A stretch of DNA of 64,000 bases from Thiocapsa bogorovii (GTDB taxonomy: Bacteria > Pseudomonadota > Gammaproteobacteria > Chromatiales > Chromatiaceae). Below, piece by piece: positions 47,190-58,709 of this stretch. The position numbers were made by a program, and so were the translations under genes. Below the pieces are notes generated by a model. That model did not search any database. It was not told the DNA's origin and saw only the letters and a program-made list of their open reading frames with translations. The stretch is taken from the NCBI RefSeq assembly GCF_021228795.1, contig NZ_CP089309.1, forward strand, positions 5,267,501 through 5,331,500. Reading direction: 5' to 3'. Each line of letters begins with the position of its first letter. Within the stretch, counting starts at the first letter, position 1.

Positions 47190-47780
47190 ATGTCGAGTGC
47201 CCTTTCTGAACCAATCGATCCCTGGCGAGCATGTCGCCGGGATTTCGTCCTCGACGGCGATGTGTGCTTGAGTGAATTCCAGCGGCTCGCCGCTGCCATG
47301 GATGCACCTGAGCAGGAGGCACGCCGGGTCGATTCGGAACTCGAGGAACCTGCGGTCCTCGGCGCAGCCAGCGTCGAGCTTCGGTTTTCCCGGGATCGAG
47401 ACGGTCGGTGCATCGTAGCGGGTCGAGTTCGCGCGACGCTTCGGTTGTGCTGTCAGCGCTGCCTCGGCGAGGTTGAGATTCCGGTCGACGCTCGGATCCA
47501 GCTGGCGTTGATCCGCCGGGACGAGGAAGCGCTCGATCTCCCCGAGCATCTCGACCCTTGGCTGGTGACCGAGGAACGGCTCGTTCCTCTGGACATGATC
47601 GAAGACGAGCTGCTGCTGGCGGTTCCCGTCGTTCCGCGGCATCCTGTCGGATCCTGCACGGCGGGTCCGGTTGAACATGGCGAGGCGACTGCATCGGCAA
47701 GGAACCGGGAAACGGGATCGGAGGCTAGGCGAGGGCCCTTCGAGATCTTGGCCGCACTCAAACAAACACCCGGGAAATGA
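47190..47780 (+). CDS. yceD: YceD/DUF177 family protein
   Basis: 196 residues. Family linked to 23S rRNA accumulation. The CXXC-type core LCCQRCLGEVEIPVDARIQLALI and the DMIEDELLLAVPVVPRH segment are typical; the end GPFEILAALKQ matches the family end. It heads the classical yceD-rpmF-plsX-fab cluster. No ribosome-binding site precedes the ATG. Confidence 0.9.
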   Translation: MSSALSEPIDPWRACRRDFVLDGDVCLSEFQRLAAAMDAPEQEARRVDSELEEPAVLGAASVELRFSRDRDGRCIVAGRVRATLRLCCQRCLGEVEIPVDARIQLALIRRDEEALDLPEHLDPWLVTEERLVPLDMIEDELLLAVPVVPRHPVGSCTAGPVEHGEATASARNRETGSEARRGPFEILAALKQTPGK

Positions 47781-47921
47781 GCACACGGGACGGTCCGGAG
47801 GCTTGAGCTCGGCGGGTCCCCGCTGCGCAGGAGACCGTCCCCCAACAGCATTCATCGATAGATTGGCAAAAACATCGCGATTCCGCTCGAGTAGCGGCCG
47901 CGCGTTATTCGGAGATCAAAG

Positions 47922-48098
47922 ATGGCCGTTCAGCAAAATCGAAAAACCCCGTCCAAGCGTGGCATGCGTCGCTCGCACGATGCCTTGAGCAAGCCGACAC
48001 TGTCGGTCGACCCGACCAGCGGCGAGACGCATCTTCGCCACCACGTGACACCGGACGGTTTCTACCGGGGCCGCAAGGTTCTGGATCGCTCTGAGTGA
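47922..48098 (+). CDS. rpmF: 50S ribosomal protein L32
   Basis: 58 residues, with GGAG 10 bases upstream. [22 protein letters not shown] is the invariant L32 start (broken here at the usual place), and [15 protein letters not shown] is the C-terminal half. It lacks the zinc-binding Cys pairs, so it is the zinc-free form. It lies between yceD and plsX. Confidence 0.97.
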   Translation: MAVQQNRKTPSKRGMRRSHDALSKPTLSVDPTSGETHLRHHVTPDGFYRGRKVLDRSE

Positions 48099-48160
48099 CC
48101 GTACGCGGTCGCCTCGGAGCTCTAAAACCAGCGTACGACCGCAGCTCGAACGTTCTCGGG

Positions 48161-49189
48161 ATGGGATCTGTCTCGACAATCGCGCTCGACGCCATGGGGG
48201 GCGATCACGGCCCGGGTGTCGTGATTGCCTCTGCGCTTCGCTTCCTTGCAGCCTCGGATCGCGTCGATCTGATTCTCGTCGGCGACGAGAGGAGGATCGG
48301 TCAGCACCTCGGAAACGCCGACCGGACTCGACTGAAGATCCGCCCGACGACCCAAGAAGTCGGGATGGACGAGGCGCCGTCAAAAGCGTTGCGGGGCAAA
48401 AAGGATTCCTCGATGCGCGTGGCCATCGATCTGGTCAAGAGCGGCGAGGCGGACGCCTGTGTCAGCGCAGGCAACACCGGAGCGCTGATGGCGACCGCAC
48501 GCTTCGTGCTCAAGACCCTGCCGAGCGTCGATCGCCCGGCGATCATTACGGCCGTGCCTTCTCTTCACGGACACACCCATATGCTGGATCTGGGTGCCAA
48601 CGTCGACTGCACGGCCGAGCATCTCTTCCAATTCGCCGTGATGGGCAGTGAGCTGGTCACCGCCGTCGAAGGCGTTGCTGCACCGCGTGTCGCGCTCCTG
48701 AACATCGGTCAGGAAGAGATCAAGGGCAACGAGCAGGTCAAGCAGGCCAACGAGCTGCTCCTGCGCAGCGGCTTAAACTATGTCGGCTATGTCGAAGGCG
48801 ACGGCATTTTCCTCGACGACATCGACGTGGTCGTCGCCGATGGATTCGTCGGCAACGTTGCGCTCAAGTGCAGCGAAGGGGTGGCCAAGTTTGTCAGTCA
48901 CTCCCTGAGCACCCAGTTCAAGCGAACGTGGCTCAGCAGGCTCGCCGGGCTCGCCGCGATGCCCATTCTCAAACAGTTTCGCCGTACGATGGATCCCCGT
49001 CGCTACAACGGGGCCAGTCTCCTCGGTCTGCGCGGGATCGTGATCAAGAGTCACGGCGGTGCAGACGAGATCGCATTCGAGAATGCAATCCATATCGCGT
49101 TGAAGGAGATTCACGCGAACATACCCAAGCGGATCGGCGAGCAAGTCGGCCGGCACCTCGACAGCGGACAATACAAGGCGATCGCCTGA
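48161..49189 (+). CDS. plsX: phosphate acyltransferase PlsX
   Basis: 342 residues from ATG 48161. Converts acyl-ACP to acyl-phosphate in phospholipid synthesis. [45 protein letters not shown] in parts, [15 protein letters not shown], and [14 protein letters not shown] are typical. A GTG at 48095 overlapping the rpmF stop would extend it by 22 residues; this is less likely. The stop overlaps the fabH ATG (TGATG-type). Confidence 0.94.
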   Translation: MGSVSTIALDAMGGDHGPGVVIASALRFLAASDRVDLILVGDERRIGQHLGNADRTRLKIRPTTQEVGMDEAPSKALRGKKDSSMRVAIDLVKSGEADACVSAGNTGALMATARFVLKTLPSVDRPAIITAVPSLHGHTHMLDLGANVDCTAEHLFQFAVMGSELVTAVEGVAAPRVALLNIGQEEIKGNEQVKQANELLLRSGLNYVGYVEGDGIFLDDIDVVVADGFVGNVALKCSEGVAKFVSHSLSTQFKRTWLSRLAGLAAMPILKQFRRTMDPRRYNGASLLGLRGIVIKSHGGADEIAFENAIHIALKEIHANIPKRIGEQVGRHLDSGQYKAIA

Positions 49190-50145
49190 TGATTTACTCG
49201 CGCATCCTGGGGACCGGGAGTCATCTCCCGGCCCGGACGATGACGAATGCCGATCTGGAGGCGATCGTCGACACCACGGCGACCTGGATCTTCGAGCGCA
49301 CCGGCATCGAAAAACGCCATTTGGTCTCCGAAGGGGAAACCTGTTGCGATCTCGCCGAGGTCGCGGCCCGCCGAGCGCTGGATGCGGCCGGTCTGCGGCC
49401 TTCCGACATCGACTTGATCGTCGTCGCGACGACGACACCGGATCAGTTTTTCCCGAGTACCGCCTGCCTCCTGCAGCAGCGTCTCGGCGTCCACGGTTGC
49501 CCGGCCTTCGACCTTCAGGCGGTCTGCACGGGCTTTGTCTACGCGGTCGGCGTTGCCGATAAGTTCATCCGCACGGGCGCCGCCACACGGGCGCTGGTGG
49601 TCGGGGCCGAAACGCTTTCACGTATCCTGAACTGGGAGGACCGCGGCACCTGCGTCCTCTTCGGAGACGGAGCCGGCGCAGTGGTTTTGGAAGCCGCTGA
49701 CGAGCCGGGCATCATTTCGACACATCTGCACGCAGACGGCTCCTACAAGGACCTGCTTCAAGTCCCGGGAGGACTCGGCAACGGGCATCCCGACGCCCGA
49801 TTCATCGAGATGAAGGGGAACGAGGTCTTCCGGGTCGCCGTCACGACGCTCGGGCGCATCGTCGACGAGACCCTTGCGGCCGCCGGTATGTCCAAGTCGG
49901 AGATCGACTGGTTGATCCCGCACCAGGCCAATATCCGAATCATTCAGGCAACCGCGCGCAAGCTGGATCTGCCCATGGAGCGCGTCGTGGTCACGGTCGC
50001 GGAGCACGGCAATACCTCCGCGGCCTCGATTCCGCTGGCCTTCGATCAGGCCGTGCGTGACGGGCGCATTCAACGTGGCGAGCTCCTCTTGATGGAAGCC
50101 TTCGGGGGTGGTTTCACCTGGGGTTCGGTCTTGGTCCGCTACTGA
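49189..50145 (+). CDS. fabH: 3-oxoacyl-ACP synthase III
   Basis: 318 residues from ATG 49189 (open frame extends back within plsX). Starts fatty-acid chains by condensing acetyl-CoA with malonyl-ACP. The catalytic triad is Cys in [12 protein letters not shown], His in IPHQANIRI and Asn in [23 protein letters not shown] is the typical end. Confidence 0.96.
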   Translation: MIYSRILGTGSHLPARTMTNADLEAIVDTTATWIFERTGIEKRHLVSEGETCCDLAEVAARRALDAAGLRPSDIDLIVVATTTPDQFFPSTACLLQQRLGVHGCPAFDLQAVCTGFVYAVGVADKFIRTGAATRALVVGAETLSRILNWEDRGTCVLFGDGAGAVVLEAADEPGIISTHLHADGSYKDLLQVPGGLGNGHPDARFIEMKGNEVFRVAVTTLGRIVDETLAAAGMSKSEIDWLIPHQANIRIIQATARKLDLPMERVVVTVAEHGNTSAASIPLAFDQAVRDGRIQRGELLLMEAFGGGFTWGSVLVRY

Positions 50146-50200
50146 TCGGTTTGTCGACGTTCGATTCGTTGCAGGTTCGTTGCCGATAAGGATGACACAC

Positions 50201-51142
50201 ATGATTGCCGCTTTCTTCCCCGGTCAAGGCTCCCAGTCGATCGGGATGCTCGATGCGCTGGCCGAATCGTACCCGGAGGTCCGCAGGACCTTCGATGAGG
50301 CATCGGATGCCTTAAATCTCGACCTATGGCGTTTGGTCAGCGAAGGCCCGAAAGCCGATTTGGATCTCACCCGGAACACCCAACCCGTCATGCTGACCGC
50401 CGGTATCGCGGTCTGGCGCGCCTGGCAGCAGGCCGGCGGATCGCCGGCGCGTCTGATGGCCGGTCACAGCTTGGGCGAGTATTCGGCCCTGGTCGCTGCA
50501 GGAGCCATGAGCTTTGCCGACGGGGTGCGTTTGGCGGCCGAGCGTGCGCGCTTCATGCAGGAGGCGGTCCCGGCGGGCGAGGGTGCGATGGCCGCCGTAC
50601 TGGGTCTGAGCGATGCCGATGTCGTGGCGCTCTGCGCCGCGCAGTCCGAGGGCGCAGTGCTCGAGGCGGTGAACTTCAACGCACCGGGCCAGGTCGTGAT
50701 CGCGGGCGAGACCGCGGCCGTGAACCGTGCCCTCGGCGCCGCCAAGGCTGCGGGCGCAAAGCGTGCGGTGACCTTGCCGGTCAGTGTCCCCTCGCATTGT
50801 GCATTGATGCGTCCCGCCGCGGATCGACTCGCCGAACGGTTGGCTGCGATCGAGATCCGGGTCCCGGAGGTTGCGGTCCTACACAACGCCAGCGTGCAGA
50901 GCGCCACCGACAGCGCGGAGCTGCGCGATCAACTGGTCCAGCAGCTGTATCGCCCGGTCAGGTGGGTCGAGACGGTGCATGCCGTCGCCGCCGAAGGTCT
51001 TCGCATCGCGATCGAGTGCGGCCCGGGTAAGGTCCTGACGGGGCTGAACAAACGAATCGACGACAATCTGACGACACTGCCGGTCTTCGACCCGAAGTCA
51101 CTCGAAGCGGCACTGGAGGCGATAGGCAATGCTGAAAGATGA
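50201..51142 (+). CDS. fabD: malonyl-CoA:ACP transacylase
   Basis: 313 residues from ATG 50201, 8 bases after AAGGA; ATG 50192 overlaps that site. FFPGQGSQSIGML, nucleophile Ser in GHSLGEYSALVAAGA, QEAVPAGEGAMAAVLG, and the active His in VPSHCALM. Overlaps fabG by 14 bp. Confidence 0.95.
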   Translation: MIAAFFPGQGSQSIGMLDALAESYPEVRRTFDEASDALNLDLWRLVSEGPKADLDLTRNTQPVMLTAGIAVWRAWQQAGGSPARLMAGHSLGEYSALVAAGAMSFADGVRLAAERARFMQEAVPAGEGAMAAVLGLSDADVVALCAAQSEGAVLEAVNFNAPGQVVIAGETAAVNRALGAAKAAGAKRAVTLPVSVPSHCALMRPAADRLAERLAAIEIRVPEVAVLHNASVQSATDSAELRDQLVQQLYRPVRWVETVHAVAAEGLRIAIECGPGKVLTGLNKRIDDNLTTLPVFDPKSLEAALEAIGNAER

Positions 51143-51869
51143 CATCGCGCTCGTGACGGGCGCCTCGCGCGGGATCGGTCGTTCCATTGCGATGGCGCTG
51201 GCCGAGCAGGGTGCCGCCATTGCAGGTACCGCAACGACGGCGGCCGGCGCGCGGTCGATCGAGGACGCCCTCACTCAAGCCGGTTACCGGGGCATCGGGG
51301 TCGTGCTCGACGTTTCCGATCCAGCCTCGGTCGAGACCGCAATCGGGGAGATCGCCGAGCGCTTAGGTGCACCCGGGATTCTTGTCAACAATGCGGGGAT
51401 TACGCATGACAACCTCCTCATGCGCATGAAGGACGAGGAGTGGGATTCGGTCATCGAGACCAATCTCAGCTCGCTCTACCGCGTCACCAAGGCCTGTTTG
51501 CGTGCGATGACCAAGGCTCGGAAAGGCCGGATCATCAATATCGCCTCCGTGGTGGGCGCCATGGGCAACGCCGGTCAGACCAACTACGCAGCCGCCAAGG
51601 CAGGCATGATGGGCTTCACGAAGGCGTTGGCCCGGGAGGTCGGATCACGCGCGATCACGGTCAACTGTGTCGCACCCGGGTTCATCGATACCGACATGAC
51701 CCGAGCACTGCCCGAGACGCAACGTCAGTCATTGATCGGGGGCATCCCTTTGGGGCGTCTCGGACAGCCCGAGGAGATCGCTGGCGCCGTGGTCTTTTTG
51801 GCCTCTCCCGCAGCGGCTTACATCACCGGCGAGACCCTACACGTGAACGGCGGCATGTACATGGCATGA
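51129..51869 (+). CDS. fabG: 3-oxoacyl-ACP reductase
   Basis: 246 residues. SDR fold: VTGASRGIGRSIAMALAEQG at the N-terminus, NNAGITHDNLLMRMKDEEW, catalytic Ser in NIASVVGAMGNAGQTNYAAAK (Tyr and Lys follow), and PGFIDTDMT. NADPH-dependent reduction step of fatty-acid elongation. Confidence 0.96.
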   Translation: MLKDDIALVTGASRGIGRSIAMALAEQGAAIAGTATTAAGARSIEDALTQAGYRGIGVVLDVSDPASVETAIGEIAERLGAPGILVNNAGITHDNLLMRMKDEEWDSVIETNLSSLYRVTKACLRAMTKARKGRIINIASVVGAMGNAGQTNYAAAKAGMMGFTKALAREVGSRAITVNCVAPGFIDTDMTRALPETQRQSLIGGIPLGRLGQPEEIAGAVVFLASPAAAYITGETLHVNGGMYMA

Positions 51870-51943
51870 AAGACATCGTCGTCGATATGATTAAGATCAA
51901 ATAAATCAGATCCTTGTGCTTTTTTGCCGAGGATTGATGCGGC

Positions 51944-51972
51944 TTTCATCGGCCGTCGATTGTCACTAGAAT
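51944..51972 (+). promoter_or_regulatory. possible acpP promoter
   Basis: TTTCAT (51944-51949), 17-bp spacer, TAGAAT (51967-51972). The -10 is fair and the -35 weak. It is placed 52 bp before acpP in the largest gap of this operon; acpP often has its own strong promoter. Confidence 0.3.
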
Positions 51973-52023
51973 ACCGCCTGGTCCAGCGAGGGCCACCTTA
52001 ATTCATCCGGAGGAATCAGCCCC

Positions 52024-52260
52024 ATGAGCAGCGTTGAAGATCGAGTCCGCAAAATCGTTGTCGAACAACTCGGCGTCAAAGAAGAGGAAGTGACCTCGGA
52101 GGCGTCCTTCGTCGACGATCTGGGCGCGGACTCACTCGACACGGTTGAGTTGGTCATGGCCCTCGAAGAAGAGTTCGAAACCGAGATCCCGGACGAGGAC
52201 GCGGAGAAGATCACCACCGTCCAACAGGCCATCAACTACATCAACCAGCACCAGGCCTAG
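52024..52260 (+). CDS. acpP: acyl carrier protein
   Basis: 78 residues, with CGGAGGA upstream. The phosphopantetheine serine lies in [20 protein letters not shown]. Highly acidic, as usual. Carrier for all steps carried out by the neighbouring Fab enzymes. Confidence 0.97.
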   Translation: MSSVEDRVRKIVVEQLGVKEEEVTSEASFVDDLGADSLDTVELVMALEEEFETEIPDEDAEKITTVQQAINYINQHQA

Positions 52261-52375
52261 GCAGGTGTCCGGCACCCGGGTCGGGTGCTCCGAGGCTCGA
52301 AGGCCGTCGGCCGCAGCTGGATGCCGGCGCGGCGGCGAGCGTCGAATATCGCGTTTCGAACGAAAGGGGTAGGCA

Positions 52376-53614
52376 ATGTCAGGCAGAAGGGTAGTGGTCA
52401 CCGGTTTGGGCCTCGTGGCGCCGGTCGGTTTGGACGTCAAGTCCTCCTGGGACAACATCCTCGCCGGCAAAAGCGGGATCAAACCCATCACCCACTTCGA
52501 TATCGAGCCGTTCAGCACTCGCTTCGGTGGCCCGATCTATGGCTTCGAGATCGGCAATTACGTCTCCGAGAAAGAAGCCAAAAAGATGGATAAGTTTATC
52601 CATTACGGAATGGCTGCCGGCTGTCAGGCGATCGCCGACGCGGGGCTCGAAATCGATGACTCCAACCGTCGCCGTATCGGTGTGGCGATTGGATCCGGGA
52701 TCGGAGGGATCACGGGCATCGAGAACAATTACGAAGCCTACCGCACCAAAGGGCCGCGTCGGATCTCACCCTTCTTCGTTCCTGCCAATATCATCAACAT
52801 GGTTGCCGGCAACCTCTCGATCAAGTTCGGACTGAAAGGCCCGAACTATTCGATCGTCTCGGCGTGCAGTACGGCGACGCACAACATCGGAGAGGCCGCG
52901 ATCATGATTCGCCACGGCTACGTGGACGTCATGATCGCCGGCGGCGCCGAAATGGCAACCTCGCCTGTCGGACTCGGCGGGTTCGCCGCGGCCCGAGCGC
53001 TCTCCACGCGCAACGACGCGCCCGAGGCGGCCAGCCGGCCGTTCGATCGCGATCGCGACGGCTTCGTCCTCAGCGACGGCGCCGGGGTCGTGGTGCTCGA
53101 GGAGTATGAGCGGGCCAAGGCGCGCGGCGCACCCATCTATGCCGAGCTGGTCGGTGTCGGGATGAACTCCGATGCCTTCCATATGACTGCGCCGTCGGAA
53201 GACGGTGAAGGCGCCTGTGAATGCATGCTGCTCGCTCTCGCGGACGCAGGTCTCGACAAGGACCAGGTGCACTACATCAATGCGCACGGCACCTCGACAC
53301 CCGCGGGCGACGCAGCCGAGACGATGGCCATCAAGCGCGCGTTCGGACAGCGCGCCTACGAGATCCCGGTCAGCTCGACCAAGTCGATGACCGGTCACAT
53401 GTTGGGTGCTGCCGGCGGGGCGGAGGCGATCTTCACGATCCTCGCCATTCGCGATCAGACCGCGCCTCCGACCATCAACTACGAGACTCCGGATCCGGAC
53501 TGCGATCTCGACTACGTCCCCAATACCGCCCGAGAGATGCGCATCGATGTCGCATTGACCAACTCCTTCGGATTCGGCGGTACCAACGGGACCCTCGCTT
53601 TCCGCCGACCCTAG
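52376..53614 (+). CDS. fabF: 3-oxoacyl-ACP synthase II
   Basis: 412 residues. Catalytic Cys in [16 protein letters not shown] (~163), His in [13 protein letters not shown] (~303), Lys and His in [14 protein letters not shown] (~335-340). Elongation condensing enzyme. Follows acpP by 115 bp. Confidence 0.96.
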   Translation: MSGRRVVVTGLGLVAPVGLDVKSSWDNILAGKSGIKPITHFDIEPFSTRFGGPIYGFEIGNYVSEKEAKKMDKFIHYGMAAGCQAIADAGLEIDDSNRRRIGVAIGSGIGGITGIENNYEAYRTKGPRRISPFFVPANIINMVAGNLSIKFGLKGPNYSIVSACSTATHNIGEAAIMIRHGYVDVMIAGGAEMATSPVGLGGFAAARALSTRNDAPEAASRPFDRDRDGFVLSDGAGVVVLEEYERAKARGAPIYAELVGVGMNSDAFHMTAPSEDGEGACECMLLALADAGLDKDQVHYINAHGTSTPAGDAAETMAIKRAFGQRAYEIPVSSTKSMTGHMLGAAGGAEAIFTILAIRDQTAPPTINYETPDPDCDLDYVPNTAREMRIDVALTNSFGFGGTNGTLAFRRP

Positions 53615-53644
53615 GGTCGGTTCGCGAATCGAGTTCGACGCCGC

Positions 53645-54540
53645 TTGGTCGGTCCGTCGCCTTCCTCTCCGATCGACGATCCGTCGGCTGACGACAGCGC
53701 CTCCGGTGCGATCGGGACTCGACGCGTCTTGGTCGACGGGCTTGAGCATGATCGGCTTCCTGTCGGGGATCGCGGTCTGCACTATGGCGACGGGCTGTTC
53801 GAGACCATTCTGATCCGCGAGGGAATGCCTTGTCTGTGGAACCGCCATCTGGCGCGTCTCGCGCTCGGCGCCGATCGGCTGGGGATCCCGCAGCCCTCGC
53901 GATCGGTTCTGCGCGAGGAGGCTGTTCGGATCTGCGCGGCACTCGATGATGGCATTCTGAAGCTGATCGTCACCCGCGGCGTCGGCGGTCGCGGTTATCG
54001 GCCTCCGGCCTCGCCGCACCCCCGGCGCATCTTGCTGGCCTATGCCTCGCCTCCGAACGTCGATCCGCTTGCGCACGGGGGTGTCGCGATCCGATATTGC
54101 GAGACACCAGCGTCCGTGAATTCGCGTCTGGCCGGGATCAAGCATCTCAACCGTTTGGACGCGGTGCTTGCCCGACAGGAATGGGACGATCCGCAGATCG
54201 CCGAGGGTCTGATGTGCGACGACGCCGGTGACGTCGTGGGCGGGACGATGACGAATCTCTTTGTCTGGAACGGTGTCGCGCTCGCCACGCCTGCGGTGAC
54301 GCGCAGCGGCCTTGCCGGAACGGTGCGTTCGGTCGCACTCGAAGCGGCGGCGCGGGCCGGGATCGCTTGTGTCGAGCGCCCCGTCTCGCGAAGGATGCTC
54401 GAGGATGCCGTCGGACTCTTCCTGACGAACGCGCGGATCGGCGTCTGGCCGGTTGCTCGCCTTGCGGGGCGCGGGTTCGACCCCGACCGGCTGCCCGTCG
54501 ATCTCTTGAAACAGATCCGCCGATTGGCACAGACACCTGA

Positions 54541-54556
<16 letters not shown>
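53645..54556 (+). CDS. pabC: aminodeoxychorismate lyase
   Basis: Up to 303 residues from TTG 53645; the N-terminal ~28 residues are Ser/Asp/Pro-rich and TTG 53729 would give a family-like start (MVDGLEHDRLPVGDRGLHYG). Fold-type IV PLP enzyme making p-aminobenzoate for folate. PLP Lys in LAGIKHLNRLDAVLA, and MCDDAGDVVGGTMTNLFVW. Overlaps mltG by 16 bp. Confidence 0.9.
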
Positions 54557-57277
<2,721 letters not shown>

Positions 57278-57280
57278 CCC

Positions 57281-57652
57281 ATGGCGACACCGGGCGCGTC
57301 CACCGGGTCCCTCGCGGGACAGCAACGTATCCTCAGTTTCGCGATCAAGGACAAGGCTGCGCTCTACGCCGCATTCATGCCCTTTGTCAGAAACGGGGGG
57401 CTCTTCATCCCGACGACGAAGCGCTACCAGCTCGGCGACGAGATCTTTCTTCTGCTGCAGTTGATGGAGGAGACCGAGCGTATCCCGGTTGCCGGTAAGG
57501 TGGTTTGGGTGACGCCGCCGGGTGCCGAGGGCAGTCGTGCGATCGGTGTCGGCGTGCAGTTCAGCGACCAGGACAAAGGGATGGCCCGCCGCAAGATCGA
57601 GGACTATCTCGTCGGCGCCCTCAACTCGGATCGTCCGACACACACCATGTAA
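57281..57652 (+). CDS. pilZ: PilZ domain protein
   Basis: 123 residues. PilZ-type: LYAAFMPFVRNGGLFIPT, LGDEIFLLLQLMEE, VAGKVVWVTPPG, RAIGVGVQF. The usual RxxxR motif of c-di-GMP binders is not evident, as in true PilZ of type IV pili, which is encoded at this place between holB and tatD in Pseudomonas. The TAA stop is the first triplet of a repeat composite. Confidence 0.9.
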   Translation: MATPGASTGSLAGQQRILSFAIKDKAALYAAFMPFVRNGGLFIPTTKRYQLGDEIFLLLQLMEETERIPVAGKVVWVTPPGAEGSRAIGVGVQFSDQDKGMARRKIEDYLVGALNSDRPTHTM

Positions 57653-57842
57653 ACCGCGTCCAGAGCAATATGCTTCATTTTCACTGTGCGTATGGCTTTG
57701 GAGACATCCTCGATCGCGGTGAGACGCAGTTTAAAATTTAATCTTTTTCAATAATTTACACTGCGCCAACTCCGACAGTCGTCGGAGCTGGCGCGGCCAA
57801 GCCATTCCAACAAATTACGCATACCGCACCGGGCGCGGTTTA
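57650..57842 (+). repeat. composite intergenic repeat 6 (A1-linker-B2)
   Basis: A1 unit 57650-57734, linker (AATTTAATCTTTTTCAATAA), B2 unit to 57842. It begins at the pilZ TAA and ends at the AGGAG of tatD. The B half has a 10-bp stem with one mismatch around an AGTC loop (CAACTCCGAC / GTCGGAGCTG). Confidence 0.9.
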
Positions 57843-57851
57843 GGAGAGCGG

Positions 57852-58625
57852 ATGCTCGTCGATTCCCATTGTCACCTCGATCGTGTCGATCTTCGCCGAT
57901 ACGATGGCAACTTCAACGCGCTCGTGCAGGCGACCGCAGATGCCGGTGTCACGCACATGCTCTGCGTCTCGATCGACCTGGAGCATTATCCGGACATGCG
58001 ACGCCTCGTCGATCCCTTCGAGCAGATCGCTGTTTCGGTCGGCGTGCATCCGAATCAGGAGCACGGAGAGGAGCCGACCGCGGAGACCCTGGTGTCTCTG
58101 GCGGCGGATCCGCGGAACGTCGCGATCGGCGAGACCGGATTGGACTATTTCCATCGCGATCTGGATCCGGCCCTTCAGCGCGAACGTTTCCGCGTCCACA
58201 TTGCAGCGGCACGCGCATGTGGCAAGCCGCTGATTATCCACACGCGCGATGCGCGCAAGGATACGATCTCGATCCTCCGCGAGGAGGGCGCCGACGCTGT
58301 CGGCGGCGTGCTGCACTGCTTCACAGAGAATTGGGAGATGGCGAAGGCCGGGATGGACCTGGGTTTCTATGTCTCCTTTTCCGGGATCGTCACCTTTAAG
58401 AATGCCGAGGAGCTGCGCGACGTCGCGCGTCGCGTTCCGCTCGATCGCCTTCTCATCGAGACGGATTCGCCCTACCTTGCGCCGATGCCGCATCGCGGCA
58501 AACCCAACGAGCCCAAGATGGTCGCCCATGTCGCGAGCCGAATCGCCGAGCTTCGCGGGATGGATCCGGCAGAGATTGCCTCGATCACGCGGGAGAATTA
58601 CTTCCGTCTGTTCGCCATCGCCTAA
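57852..58625 (+). CDS. TatD family metal-dependent hydrolase
   Basis: 257 residues, AGGAG 5 bases upstream next to the repeat. Metal site DSHCHLDR at the start, AIGETGLDYF, IHTRDA, LHCFTEN, and LIETDSPYLAP. A YcfH-type deoxyribonuclease-like enzyme, found in the same place in relatives. Its TAA stop begins the next repeat unit. Confidence 0.92.
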   Translation: MLVDSHCHLDRVDLRRYDGNFNALVQATADAGVTHMLCVSIDLEHYPDMRRLVDPFEQIAVSVGVHPNQEHGEEPTAETLVSLAADPRNVAIGETGLDYFHRDLDPALQRERFRVHIAAARACGKPLIIHTRDARKDTISILREEGADAVGGVLHCFTENWEMAKAGMDLGFYVSFSGIVTFKNAEELRDVARRVPLDRLLIETDSPYLAPMPHRGKPNEPKMVAHVASRIAELRGMDPAEIASITRENYFRLFAIA

Positions 58626-58706
58626 ACCGCGTCCGGAGCGAGATGCCCGTTTTCGAGTGAGCTCGACGTTCTTTGTATCCACAACCCTTCGCGGGGACGC
58701 GGTTTA
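58623..58706 (+). repeat. single intergenic repeat unit, type A2
   Basis: 84 bp from TAAACCGCGTCCGGAGCG to GGGGACGCGGTTTA, between convergent tatD (whose stop it holds) and pap (whose stop is 4 bp away). Confidence 0.9.
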
Positions 58707-58709
58707 GGA

